DNA of 64,000 nucleotides from Shewanella khirikhana (GTDB lineage: Bacteria; Pseudomonadota; Gammaproteobacteria; Enterobacterales; Shewanellaceae). The position numbers and the translations under genes are program-made. Shown here one piece after another: positions 43,334 to 51,228 of the stretch (position 1 is its first letter; each line of letters begins with the position of its first letter). Below the pieces are notes generated by a model. The model worked only from the letters and a program-made list of their open reading frames with translations, made no database searches and was not told the origin of the DNA. The stretch spans positions 930,001-994,000 of the forward strand of contig NZ_CP020373.1 of the NCBI RefSeq assembly GCF_003957745.1, read 5' to 3'.

Positions 43334-45157
43334 ATGCAAAAAGGTATATTGGCACTGGCAGTATCGTCCGTGCTGTGGTTGGGTGGTTGTGGTGAAGCCC
43401 AGACGCAGGCACCAGCTCAGGCACCGGCCAAAGCCGAGACGGCAAGCAGCCCTGAGGTGTCGGCCGAGGCCCGCTATCTGGAGATGGTCGACAATTACTT
43501 TAAGGACTACCTCAAGCTTGAGCCTATCTACGCTACCTTCTTTGGCGTGAATGACTACAACGACCAGTTTGGCGGCGATCTGTCCGATGAATACCTGAAA
43601 GCCCGTCACGACTTCAATACCCGCTATCTTGCCGAGGTGAAGAAGATAAACCGCGACGCCTTACCAGCCGATTTGCAGCTGTCCTACGACCTGTTCGTCT
43701 ATGACCGTAACATCGCCCTCGTGGACGAGACCTTCCCGGCGCGTTTCCTGCCGATGAACCAGTTCTACAGCACAGTGATCACCATGATCCAGCTGGGCAG
43801 TGGTGAAGCGGCGCAGCCTTTTGCGACCAAACAGGACTACCTCAATTGGGAATCGCGGGTTGATGGTTTTATCGCTTGGCTCGATAGGGCTGAGGCACGC
43901 ATGAAAGAAGGCATGGCCAGCAAAGTGGTGTTGCCACGGGTGTTGGTGGAGCGGATGATCCCTCAGTTTACTGCCCAGCAAGTGGCCGATGCCAAAGACA
44001 GCATCTTCTACGCGCCCATTAGCAAACTGCCTGAGTCCTTCAGCGCCGAAGACAAGCTTGAGCTTGAAAACCGCTATCAGGTACTGATTAGCGAGCGCCT
44101 GCTTCCAGCTCTTGCCCGTATGGAAGGTTTCCTCAAAGAAAGTTATCTGCCTGCCGCCCGAGCGTCTGACGGCTGGTGGGGGCTGCCCAACGGTAAGCTG
44201 TGGTATCAGCATCTGGCCAACCTGCACACAACCACCGACAAGTCTGTGGACGACATCCATGACATCGGCCTTAGCGAAGTGTCCCGCATCCTGTCTGAAA
44301 TGGACAAGGTGCGTCAGCAGGTCGGCTTCGAAGGCGACCTCAAGGCCTTCTTTGCCTCGCTTTCCAGCGAGCCGCAGTATTTCTTCAGCGAGCGCCAGGA
44401 TCTGGTCGATGGTTACATGGCCATCAAGGATGACATCAACAAGGTGCTGCCCAAGTACTTCAACGTAATGCCAAAAGCCGATTATGTTGTTAAGCCGGTG
44501 GAAGCCTTCCGTGAGCAATCCGCCGCCGGAGCCTCCTACGAGGCGCCCGCAGTGGATGGTAGCCGTCCGGGTGTGTTCTACATCAACACCTATAACCTCA
44601 AAGCCCAGCCAAAGTGGGGCATGACCACCTTGTCGCTGCACGAGGCCGCGCCTGGGCACCACTTCCAGATTGCCATCAAGCAGGAGCTGACCGGTGTACC
44701 TGAGTTCCAGCGCTTCAGCGGTTATACCGCCTTTGAAGAGGGTTGGGCGCTCTATGCCGAGTATCTGGGCATCGAAATGGGGCTCTTCAGCGACCCATAC
44801 CAGTACTTTGGTAAGCTGTCTGATGAGATGCTGCGCGCTATGCGTCTGGTCGTCGATACCGGCCTGCACGCCAAGGGCTGGAGCCGAGAGCAGGCCATTC
44901 AGTATATGAAGGACAACTCACCGATGGCCGAAAGCGACATTATCGCCGAGGTGGAACGTTATATGGCCATTCCAGGCCAGGCGCTGTCCTATAAAGTGGG
45001 CCAGCTTAAAATCCTGGAACTGCGCGCCGATGCCGAGAAGCGCCTGGGTGACAAGTTCGACCTGCGCGCTTTCCACGATCAGGTGCTGACATCGGGTTCG
45101 CTGCCGATGGCGGTGATGGAGCAAAAAATCAATCGCTGGGTCGAAAGCCAGCTTTGA
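43334..45157 (+). CDS. DUF885 family lipoprotein, putative metallopeptidase
   Basis: 607-residue secreted protein. The ATG at 43334 (MQKGILALAVSSVLWLGGCGEA) gives a lipobox LGGC and a GGGAGA site; a longer frame to 43301 adds nothing like a signal. The DUF885 hallmark is LHEAAPGHHFQIAIKQEL, an HExxPGHH zinc-peptidase-like motif, with GYTAFEEGWALYAEYLGIEMGLFSDPYQYFG downstream giving another Glu ligand. Function in the family is poorly defined; peptidase activity on small peptides is the likely role. Confidence 0.88.
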   Translation: MQKGILALAVSSVLWLGGCGEAQTQAPAQAPAKAETASSPEVSAEARYLEMVDNYFKDYLKLEPIYATFFGVNDYNDQFGGDLSDEYLKARHDFNTRYLAEVKKINRDALPADLQLSYDLFVYDRNIALVDETFPARFLPMNQFYSTVITMIQLGSGEAAQPFATKQDYLNWESRVDGFIAWLDRAEARMKEGMASKVVLPRVLVERMIPQFTAQQVADAKDSIFYAPISKLPESFSAEDKLELENRYQVLISERLLPALARMEGFLKESYLPAARASDGWWGLPNGKLWYQHLANLHTTTDKSVDDIHDIGLSEVSRILSEMDKVRQQVGFEGDLKAFFASLSSEPQYFFSERQDLVDGYMAIKDDINKVLPKYFNVMPKADYVVKPVEAFREQSAAGASYEAPAVDGSRPGVFYINTYNLKAQPKWGMTTLSLHEAAPGHHFQIAIKQELTGVPEFQRFSGYTAFEEGWALYAEYLGIEMGLFSDPYQYFGKLSDEMLRAMRLVVDTGLHAKGWSREQAIQYMKDNSPMAESDIIAEVERYMAIPGQALSYKVGQLKILELRADAEKRLGDKFDLRAFHDQVLTSGSLPMAVMEQKINRWVESQL

Positions 45158-45283
45158 TGATTTTTTCGTCTCCGGCTTTTTAATTGGTATGGGAATCCCT
45201 ATACTGGATTTCCTGCTGCGGTGTGCAGGCCATGAGCTGTAAATAGCCGGGGCGTTTGCCCCGATACTGATAAGGAGAAAGCT

Positions 45284-45562
45284 ATGGTTCGGGCAACAGC
45301 GCGACATCTTTTGGTCAGCTCGCAGGAACACTGCGAGATCCTGAAGCAACTTATCGAAAGCGGCGCGGATTTTGGCGATATCGCCAGACAGCACTCCGCG
45401 TGTCCATCGGGTACCCAGGGTGGTGAACTCGGTGCGTTTGGCCCCGGCATGATGGTGCGGGAATTCGATGAAGTGGTATTCAGTGCCCCCATCAATGTGG
45501 TCCAGGGGCCGGTCAAAACGCAATTTGGTTACCATCTGGTGGAAGTGACCAGTCGGGGATGA
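45284..45562 (+). CDS. ppiC: Peptidyl-prolyl cis-trans isomerase C (parvulin)
   Basis: A 92-residue stand-alone parvulin, as in E. coli PpiC (93). It contains RHLLVSSQEHCEILKQLIESGADFGDIARQHSACPSGTQGGELGAFGPGMMVREFDEVVF and ends TQFGYHLVEVTSRG, covering the whole fold and its active-site residues. No signal peptide, so it is cytoplasmic. An AAGGAGA site precedes the ATG. A CGGGGC/GCCCCG hairpin lies just upstream of that site, and a terminator follows. Confidence 0.95.
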   Translation: MVRATARHLLVSSQEHCEILKQLIESGADFGDIARQHSACPSGTQGGELGAFGPGMMVREFDEVVFSAPINVVQGPVKTQFGYHLVEVTSRG

Positions 45563-45570
45563 TAGATTAA

Positions 45571-45600
45571 AAAACGGCTGCACTGGCAGCCGTTTTCTTT
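45571..45600 (+). terminator. Intrinsic terminator after ppiC
   Basis: AAAACGGCTGC/GCAGCCGTTTT with a four-base loop (ACTG), followed by CTTTT. Confidence 0.85.
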
Positions 45601-45666
45601 TGCTCATAGTGTTCGTCATCCACCACTTTTGACCTTTATTCTTGCCAGTTCAGAAAGGATACCCCT

Positions 45667-46209
45667 GTGCATATCGAGCTTTTCACCGACCGCCTCAAAC
45701 TCAGAACCCTCGGCCCCGACGACAAGGCTAATTTTGTGGCCATGCAAACCGATGCAGGCGTAAACCGATATGTGCGGGTATGCGAAAGCCTGCCTCAGGT
45801 GGAAGCCAAGTTTGAAGCCCGGTTGCTTCCATGGGAGTACGACAGTGGCGACTGGCTTACCCTGGTGATTGAAACCCTTGAGGGCGACTTTGTTGGCTAC
45901 ACGGGTTTTCATCAGGACTGCCCACTGTCGCGGCGCGCCGAAGTGGGCTATATGCTGAGTCCGGCAATGTCCGGCAAGGGCTTTGCCACCGAGGCTACCC
46001 GCGCCGTTATCGATTGGGGCGCTCACCTTTTTAATATTCATAAATTTGTTGCCTGGTGCAGTGAGCAAAACCTCGGCTCACGCGCCGTGCTTGAGCGACT
46101 TGGTTTTCAGCTCGAGGGTGTGCTGAAAAGCCACAGCCTTATCGGCGATGAATGGCACAACGACTGCGTTTATGGTCTGCTGGCCGATGATCGCGGTGAT
46201 GTAAATTAA
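45667..46209 (+). CDS. GNAT-family N-acetyltransferase (RimJ/RimL type)
   Basis: 180-residue acetyltransferase. The start resembles RimJ/RimL (LFTDRLKLRTLGPDDKANFVAMQTD), the acetyl-CoA-binding region is GYMLSPAMSGKGFATEATRAVIDWG, and the C-terminal signature is NLGSRAVLERLGFQLEGVLKSHSLIGDEWHNDCVYGLL. The start is a GTG at 45667 behind AAAGGAT. The substrate (ribosomal protein, other protein N-terminus or small molecule) cannot be told. Confidence 0.9.
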   Translation: MHIELFTDRLKLRTLGPDDKANFVAMQTDAGVNRYVRVCESLPQVEAKFEARLLPWEYDSGDWLTLVIETLEGDFVGYTGFHQDCPLSRRAEVGYMLSPAMSGKGFATEATRAVIDWGAHLFNIHKFVAWCSEQNLGSRAVLERLGFQLEGVLKSHSLIGDEWHNDCVYGLLADDRGDVN

Positions 46210-46221
46210 CCGCAACTTCAC

Positions 46222-46249
46222 GCGACAGGCGGCGGTTATGTGTATAATG
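46222..46249 (+). promoter_or_regulatory. Putative promoter of the S4-protein/rraB unit
   Basis: GCGACA (46222-46227) and a perfect TATAAT (46244-46249) are 16 bases apart. A start near 46256 would leave out any start codon at 46240, which supports the downstream TTG as the start of the S4-protein gene. Confidence 0.5.
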
Positions 46250-46278
46250 CAGCGGTTTATAATCAGTGGAGAGCGGCA

Positions 46279-46509
46279 TTGAGCGGTTCAGCATCCAGCC
46301 TCACCCTGCATGCGGGTGAAGACTATATCGAGCTTTATAAAGTACTTAAGGTAGAAGGCATGACCGGAGACGGCGCCGAAGCCAAGCGTGTCATTGCCGA
46401 AGGCATGGTGTTGGTGAACGGTGAAGTGGAAACCCGCAAGCGTAAGAAACTGGTTGCCGGTGACACTGTTGCCTTCAATGGTGAAACCGTCGAGATCCTC
46501 GCCCCCTAA
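46279..46509 (+). CDS. S4-domain RNA-binding protein (YbcJ-like)
   Basis: Small cytoplasmic RNA-binding protein of 76 residues consisting of one S4 domain: YIELYKVLKVEGMTGDGAEAKRVIAEGMVLVNGEVETRKRKKLVAGDTVAFNGETVEI. It matches the YbcJ type in length. The TTG at 46279 is preferred: it follows GTGGAGAG, while the in-frame GTG at 46240 overlaps the -10 element of the promoter. It lies 10 bases before rraB, so the two form an operon linked to RNA metabolism. Confidence 0.87.
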   Translation: MSGSASSLTLHAGEDYIELYKVLKVEGMTGDGAEAKRVIAEGMVLVNGEVETRKRKKLVAGDTVAFNGETVEILAP

Positions 46510-46519
46510 GGAGTAAAAA

Positions 46520-46918
46520 ATGCATTTCCCAGAAGACGATAACGGCCAGATGCTCAAAGCAATGCACGAATCGGGTATCGATTTGTCCAAGCCGCTGGAC
46601 GTGGATTTTTTCCTGGTGTTTGACGACAGACGCGATGCCGAATCAGCACTGGAAGACTTGGTTGCCCAGGAGGCCGACGGCGAGATTGAGCTCAACTTCA
46701 ACGAAGAAATCGAGAAGTGGGAGCTGATTGTCTGCATCAACATGCTGCCTGAATACGACGCGCTGGTCGCCAAAGAGCTTGAACTGAACACCTTTGCCGG
46801 TCAGTTCGACGGTCAGAGCGATGGCTGGGGTGTGATGCAGCATCAGGAAGGTGATGACGAGTTCATGGACGACGAAGACCATGAGCATCACGACTGTGGC
46901 CCCGGCTGCAACCACTGA
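46520..46918 (+). CDS. rraB: Ribonuclease E inhibitor RraB
   Basis: 132-residue protein of the RraB family, which binds RNase E and changes degradosome composition and RNA decay. The core reads MHFPEDDNGQMLKAMHESGIDLSKPLDVDFFLVFDDRRDAESALEDLV, then NTFAGQFDGQSDGWGVMQ. The acidic C-terminal tail ends DEDHEHHDCGPGCNH, a His/Cys cluster that could hold a metal; I do not recall this ending in E. coli RraB. An AAGGAG site precedes the ATG. A terminator follows. Confidence 0.9.
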   Translation: MHFPEDDNGQMLKAMHESGIDLSKPLDVDFFLVFDDRRDAESALEDLVAQEADGEIELNFNEEIEKWELIVCINMLPEYDALVAKELELNTFAGQFDGQSDGWGVMQHQEGDDEFMDDEDHEHHDCGPGCNH

Positions 46919-46940
46919 TAGACCTGAGTAAAAACTCATG

Positions 46941-46966
46941 AAAACCACCGCTTGCGGTGGTTTTTT
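46941..46966 (+). terminator. Intrinsic terminator after rraB
   Basis: AAAACCACCG/CGGTGGTTTT with loop CTTG, followed by Ts. Confidence 0.9.
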
Positions 46967-47063
46967 ATTGCCGTAAACTCAGGTGCTTATAAACAGAACG
47001 TGGCATATGCGGCCGGGGCAGGCTTCAGGGCGAAGCAACCGGTCAGCGTGAAAGGAGGCAGGA

Positions 47064-49046
47064 TTGGCAAAACACATCAGCTTTGGAACCCCGGTAAACG
47101 ATGCCGAGCGCTGGGCCTTCGGTCTGCTGGCCGATGAGCTTCCCACCGATTACTTCTTGCTGACCAATGTGGAGATCCCCACCAAGACCGGTCAGGCGAT
47201 GGAAGTCGATGCGCTGGTGGTAGGGCAGTGGGGTGTGTATGTAGTGGATGTCAAAGGCTACATCGGCAGGCTCGATGCCGGGCTGCACGCCTGGTTGCTG
47301 GATGGCCGCGATGTCGATAACAGCCTCTCCAAAGCCAACTATGTGGCGCGGGTGCTGGCGGGCAAGCTTAAACACAAGGTGCCGGTCGGGGTGTATGCGC
47401 CCTGGTGTCAGGGCATGGTGTTTGTCACCGGCCGCAAGGGCGAGGAGATTGAGCTCGACAAGTCCGGCGAAAGCCTCAGTATCTATACCCCTGATGAAAT
47501 CATCGCCGCGCTGACCAAAGAGTGGGGCCTGACCGCGCCACACAAGCATCCGGTGACCCGGGCGCAGAAGGAGCTGGTGCTCGACACCATAGGTCAGGTT
47601 GCTCTGGTGGAGAGCCGCAACAACAAAATCCAGGACTTCATTAAACTTAAGTGTCTGTTTTTACAAAAGGGGCTGGAAGTCTGGCAGGCGGAATATAATC
47701 CCGGCGGCTGGAGCGCTCCCTGGCTGCTGAAAATTCTTCTGCCCATTGAATTTGAAGACGCCTCTGAAGCTGCCCGCCACGAAGAGCGGCTGCGACAGGA
47801 GTTTCAGCGGCTGCAGGCGCTGTCGGGCCTGGGCGCTGTGCCATACAGCGCCCCGCTGATCCAGGATGGTGAGCAACTGGTGCTGCCGATCCGTATGCCC
47901 CGTGGTCTGCCGCTGCATCTGCTGCCGCTCACGCCCTTGTCGACCTATCAAAAGCTGGAGATATTGCGTCGCTCGGTGACCGGGCTGCAGCAAATCCATC
48001 GCCGTGGCCACACCGTAGGGGGCTGGGCCGAGAATTGCGTCTTTGTCAGCGACAGCGGCGATGTGGAATTTATTGATATTCGCAGTGATGTCAGTGAGTT
48101 TGACGATCTGAAAGCCTATGCGGCGGTTTTCCTGAATATTGCCGAGGCCACCCGTCAGCCGCGAATTTACCAGTGGTACCGCGCCGCCGCCAAGGGCGTG
48201 ACTGTGGACCTGGATGCCATTCGGGCTGATCTTTCCGCGCTGATTGAACTTGGGGTTTGCGATTACGACGAAGCGCCCTTTGAAACCAAACCCGGCGCCG
48301 TGATTGAGCACCATTACGCACTGCTGGAGCAAACCGCGCAGGGCGATCACAGCGAGCTTTGGCGTGCCAAACACGTGCTGGGTAATTTCCCTGTGGCGGT
48401 GAGCCTGTATCACAGCACAGAGGCTTCCTGGCCCATGCTTTCCAGCCTTTATCGCAGCTTAAGTCGTATCAGCCATCCCAATATTGAGCGGGTTCTGGCC
48501 TTTGGCCAATTGCCTCAAAGCGACAGCCTGTTTATCGTTCGCGAGTGGGAGCAGGGCACGGCTTTGGATGCCTGCGGCCCCATTGAGCCCGGACAGCCTC
48601 TGTTGTGGTTTGCCAAGCTGCTTACCGCGCTCAACTATTTGCATCAGCTCGATATCTACCATGGGGCCATTTGTCCGCAGAACATTATTATTGATGCCGA
48701 TAATGCCAGTTTGGTGAACTTTGGTGTTGGACTCGATATCGCCGCCAGCTGCTACGCCAGCCAGTATGCCGACCCGGCTTTGTGGGAGCATGAAGGCGAG
48801 GCCGAGCGCGATATTTATGGCCTGGTGGCGAGCTTTATCGATGTGCTGACCCCCATAGAGCTCAAAGGCGACATGGGGCCCGAGGGCATGCTCAGTGCCC
48901 TGCATGCTTTCGATAGAGACTATCTTGGCAAGACGTTGTTTGATTACTGTGAAGCTGTGTTGACCTTCAAGGCGCAGGTCGACCCCAATACCTGTTATCT
49001 CAAGCAGTTCGGCCTTGAAGACTACAGCGATGTGAACTTTCGCTGA
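47064..49046 (+). CDS. NERD-domain protein with two degenerate kinase-like domains
   Basis: 660-residue cytoplasmic protein starting at a TTG with an ideal AAAGGAGG site 5 bases upstream. The N-terminal NERD (nuclease-related) domain keeps a PD-(D/E)xK-like core: EVDALVVGQWGVYVVDVKG, with Asp49 and Asp62-x-Lys64. A kinase-like lobe near residues 290-370 (LQQIHRRGHTVGGWAENCVFVSDSGDVEFIDIRSD) lacks the catalytic Asp. A second, near 420-610, has VAVSLYHS for the VAIK Lys, YHGAICPQNIIID for HRDxxxxN, and LVNFGVG for DFG. All three key residues are gone, so it is a pseudokinase. NERD plus kinase occurs in PglW-type defence proteins, but no partner genes lie nearby. Confidence 0.82.
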   Translation: MAKHISFGTPVNDAERWAFGLLADELPTDYFLLTNVEIPTKTGQAMEVDALVVGQWGVYVVDVKGYIGRLDAGLHAWLLDGRDVDNSLSKANYVARVLAGKLKHKVPVGVYAPWCQGMVFVTGRKGEEIELDKSGESLSIYTPDEIIAALTKEWGLTAPHKHPVTRAQKELVLDTIGQVALVESRNNKIQDFIKLKCLFLQKGLEVWQAEYNPGGWSAPWLLKILLPIEFEDASEAARHEERLRQEFQRLQALSGLGAVPYSAPLIQDGEQLVLPIRMPRGLPLHLLPLTPLSTYQKLEILRRSVTGLQQIHRRGHTVGGWAENCVFVSDSGDVEFIDIRSDVSEFDDLKAYAAVFLNIAEATRQPRIYQWYRAAAKGVTVDLDAIRADLSALIELGVCDYDEAPFETKPGAVIEHHYALLEQTAQGDHSELWRAKHVLGNFPVAVSLYHSTEASWPMLSSLYRSLSRISHPNIERVLAFGQLPQSDSLFIVREWEQGTALDACGPIEPGQPLLWFAKLLTALNYLHQLDIYHGAICPQNIIIDADNASLVNFGVGLDIAASCYASQYADPALWEHEGEAERDIYGLVASFIDVLTPIELKGDMGPEGMLSALHAFDRDYLGKTLFDYCEAVLTFKAQVDPNTCYLKQFGLEDYSDVNFR

Positions 49047-49057
49047 TTGAAAACTGC

Positions 49058-49091
49058 CGCAATTGTCCCCTTGCTCAGGGGGACAATTGCG
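49058..49091. repeat. Perfect 13-bp inverted repeat after the NERD gene
   Basis: The arms CGCAATTGTCCCC (49058-49070) and GGGGACAATTGCG (49079-49091) flank an 8-base loop. No T-tract follows on either strand, so it is not a classical terminator. It may be a stable 3'-end hairpin or an operator before yfcA. Confidence 0.75.
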
Positions 49092-49215
49092 CGCTTGCCT
49101 GCCTTTGCCTTTTACGGCAAAAAAGCGTTAAATGCTGGTTTCGAATTTCCCAATACCGACACCCGGCGCTCGCCGGTTTGTGTCGATTTCGCCTGACTGA
49201 CCTTTGGATGTAAAC

Positions 49216-49986
49216 ATGGATTTTTCGCTGACCCTTGAGCTTGCTGCGGTGCTGTTTGTGGTGGCCATGGTGGCCGGTTTTATCGACGCTATTGCCGGTG
49301 GCGGTGGCCTGCTGACCATTCCTGCGCTGATGTGGGTGGGTCTGTCTCCTGCGGCGGCGCTGGCGACCAACAAGTTGCAGGCCTGCGGCGGCAGCTTTTT
49401 TGCGAGCCTCTATTTTGTGCGCAAGAAAATGGTCGACCTTGCCAGTCTTAAACTGTCGATTTTTTGCGCCTTTCTCGGGGCCGCCCTCGGCACCATCGCG
49501 GTGCAATTAATCGATGCCAGTGTGCTGGAAAAGCTGCTGCCCTTTTTGATTTTGGCAATCGGCGGCTACTTTCTGTTTTCCAAAAAGGTCAGCGAGGATG
49601 ACAGACACAGGGTGCTGGCGCCTACGGCCTTTGCCTTTACTGCCGCCCTCGGTGTTGGCTTTTACGATGGTTTCTTCGGCCCCGGCACCGGCAGCTTTTT
49701 TGCGCTGGCCTTTGTGAGTCTGGCAGGTTTTGGCCTCGCCAAGGCCACCGCCCATGCCAAGGTGCTTAACTTTGCCACCAATATCTCGTCGCTTATCTTT
49801 TTTGCCCTTGGCGGCAAGGTGGTTTGGCTACTGGGTGGCTTGATGCTGGTGGGGCAAGCGCTGGGTGCCACCCTGGGGTCCAGGCTCGTTATCAGCAAGG
49901 GCACGGCCATTATCAAGCCGCTGGTGGTGACCATGTCGGTGGCGATGAGTGTTAAGCTGCTCGGCAACGAATTCCAGTGGTGGTGA
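49216..49986 (+). CDS. yfcA: TauE/SafE family permease YfcA
   Basis: Inner-membrane protein of 256 residues with about eight spans. It has the YfcA signature (VVAMVAGFIDAIAGGGGLLTIPALMWVGLSPAAALATNKLQACGGS) and the second repeat GVGFYDGFFGPGTGSFFALAFVSLAGFGLAKATAHAKVLNFATN. The ATG at 49216 is chosen over the in-frame TTG at 49204. Substrate unknown. It is a paralogue of the permease at 25443-26222, but closer to E. coli YfcA. Confidence 0.92.
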   Translation: MDFSLTLELAAVLFVVAMVAGFIDAIAGGGGLLTIPALMWVGLSPAAALATNKLQACGGSFFASLYFVRKKMVDLASLKLSIFCAFLGAALGTIAVQLIDASVLEKLLPFLILAIGGYFLFSKKVSEDDRHRVLAPTAFAFTAALGVGFYDGFFGPGTGSFFALAFVSLAGFGLAKATAHAKVLNFATNISSLIFFALGGKVVWLLGGLMLVGQALGATLGSRLVISKGTAIIKPLVVTMSVAMSVKLLGNEFQWW

Positions 49987-50085
49987 AGCAGCAGGCAGAT
50001 AGCAGCAAAACGCCGTTTTCTGCCTTCACAGCGCTGTGCTAATCCCCTAGTATGAGTCTCAATTTCAAAGCAAAAAGGCGTTTTC

Positions 50086-51228
50086 ATGAGATTCATCCAC
50101 ACCTCGGATTGGCACCTTGGCCGCACGCTGCACAATCAATCGCTGCTGGACGAGCAGGCCGGGATGTTGCAAAGCCTGCTGGAGCTTATCCGCATCCATG
50201 AGGTGGACGCCTTACTGATAGCCGGCGATATCTTTGACCGCTCAGTGCCGCCTGCGGCCGCGGTAACCCTGCTGGATGACTTTCTGGACCTGGTCACCAC
50301 AAGCCTGGGAGTGGCCGTGGTTGCCATTGGCGGCAACCATGACGGTCAGGAGCGCATCGCATTCGGTGCGCGGCAGATGGCCGGGGCTGGGCTCTATATT
50401 CACGGGCCGGTGAGCGCCGAGGTAAAACCGGTTCGCATAGATGGCAAAGACGGCAGCGCCTTTTTCTATCCTATTCCTTACGCCGAGCCAGCGCTGGTCA
50501 GGCATCTGCTTGATGAAGATGTGCACACCCACGAAGAGGCCATGGCGGCGCTGCTTGGGCAGGTACAGGCCCACGACAGCCAGGGCTTGCCCAAAGTCGT
50601 GCTCAGTCACTGCTTTTTGGACGGTGGCAGCGAGTCGGATTCAGAGCGGCCGCTGTCCATCGGCGGCGCCGATCGCATCTCGCCATCGTTATTTGCACCC
50701 TTCGATTATGTCGCCCTTGGGCACCTGCATGGACCCCAATACAAGGGCGCCGAGCATGTGCGTTATTCTGGCTCGCCGCTCAAATATTCCTTCAGCGAGC
50801 AAAACCAGAAAAAATCGGTGACCTTGGTGGAGCTTAAGCCCAATCAGCCACCTGTTATCGAGCTGCTGCCGATTACGCCAAAACGCGATGTTCGGGTGAT
50901 TGAAGGCCTGCTGGCTGAGCTGCTTGAGCGAGGAAAAACCGATGCCGCCCGGGAGGACTACCTGATGGTGCGGCTACTCGACACCCAGGCGATTCTGGAG
51001 CCCATGGCCAAACTCAGGGCAGTGTATCCCAATGTGCTGCATCTGGAGCGCACGGGGCTGATGCAGGCCCGTCAGGTGGATGGGCCGGGCAGGGAGCGCA
51101 TTCAAAAGAGCGAACTGGCCATGTTTGAAGATTTTTTCAGTCAGGTACAGGGCGAGCAGATGACAGAGCCCCAGCGGCAACTGATGACAGAACTTATCTC
51201 GTCCCTGCACAAGGGGGATGCCCAATGA
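50086..51228 (+). CDS. sbcD: Exonuclease SbcCD subunit D
   Basis: Mn-dependent nuclease (Mre11-like) that with SbcC cuts DNA hairpins and processes palindromes. The 380-residue protein carries the phosphoesterase motifs HTSDWHLGRTL, LIAGDIFDRS, GGNHDGQ, LSHCFLDG and ALGHLHGPQ, and then the SbcD C-terminal domain. Its stop overlaps the sbcC start in an ATGA arrangement. Confidence 0.97.
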   Translation: MRFIHTSDWHLGRTLHNQSLLDEQAGMLQSLLELIRIHEVDALLIAGDIFDRSVPPAAAVTLLDDFLDLVTTSLGVAVVAIGGNHDGQERIAFGARQMAGAGLYIHGPVSAEVKPVRIDGKDGSAFFYPIPYAEPALVRHLLDEDVHTHEEAMAALLGQVQAHDSQGLPKVVLSHCFLDGGSESDSERPLSIGGADRISPSLFAPFDYVALGHLHGPQYKGAEHVRYSGSPLKYSFSEQNQKKSVTLVELKPNQPPVIELLPITPKRDVRVIEGLLAELLERGKTDAAREDYLMVRLLDTQAILEPMAKLRAVYPNVLHLERTGLMQARQVDGPGRERIQKSELAMFEDFFSQVQGEQMTEPQRQLMTELISSLHKGDAQ

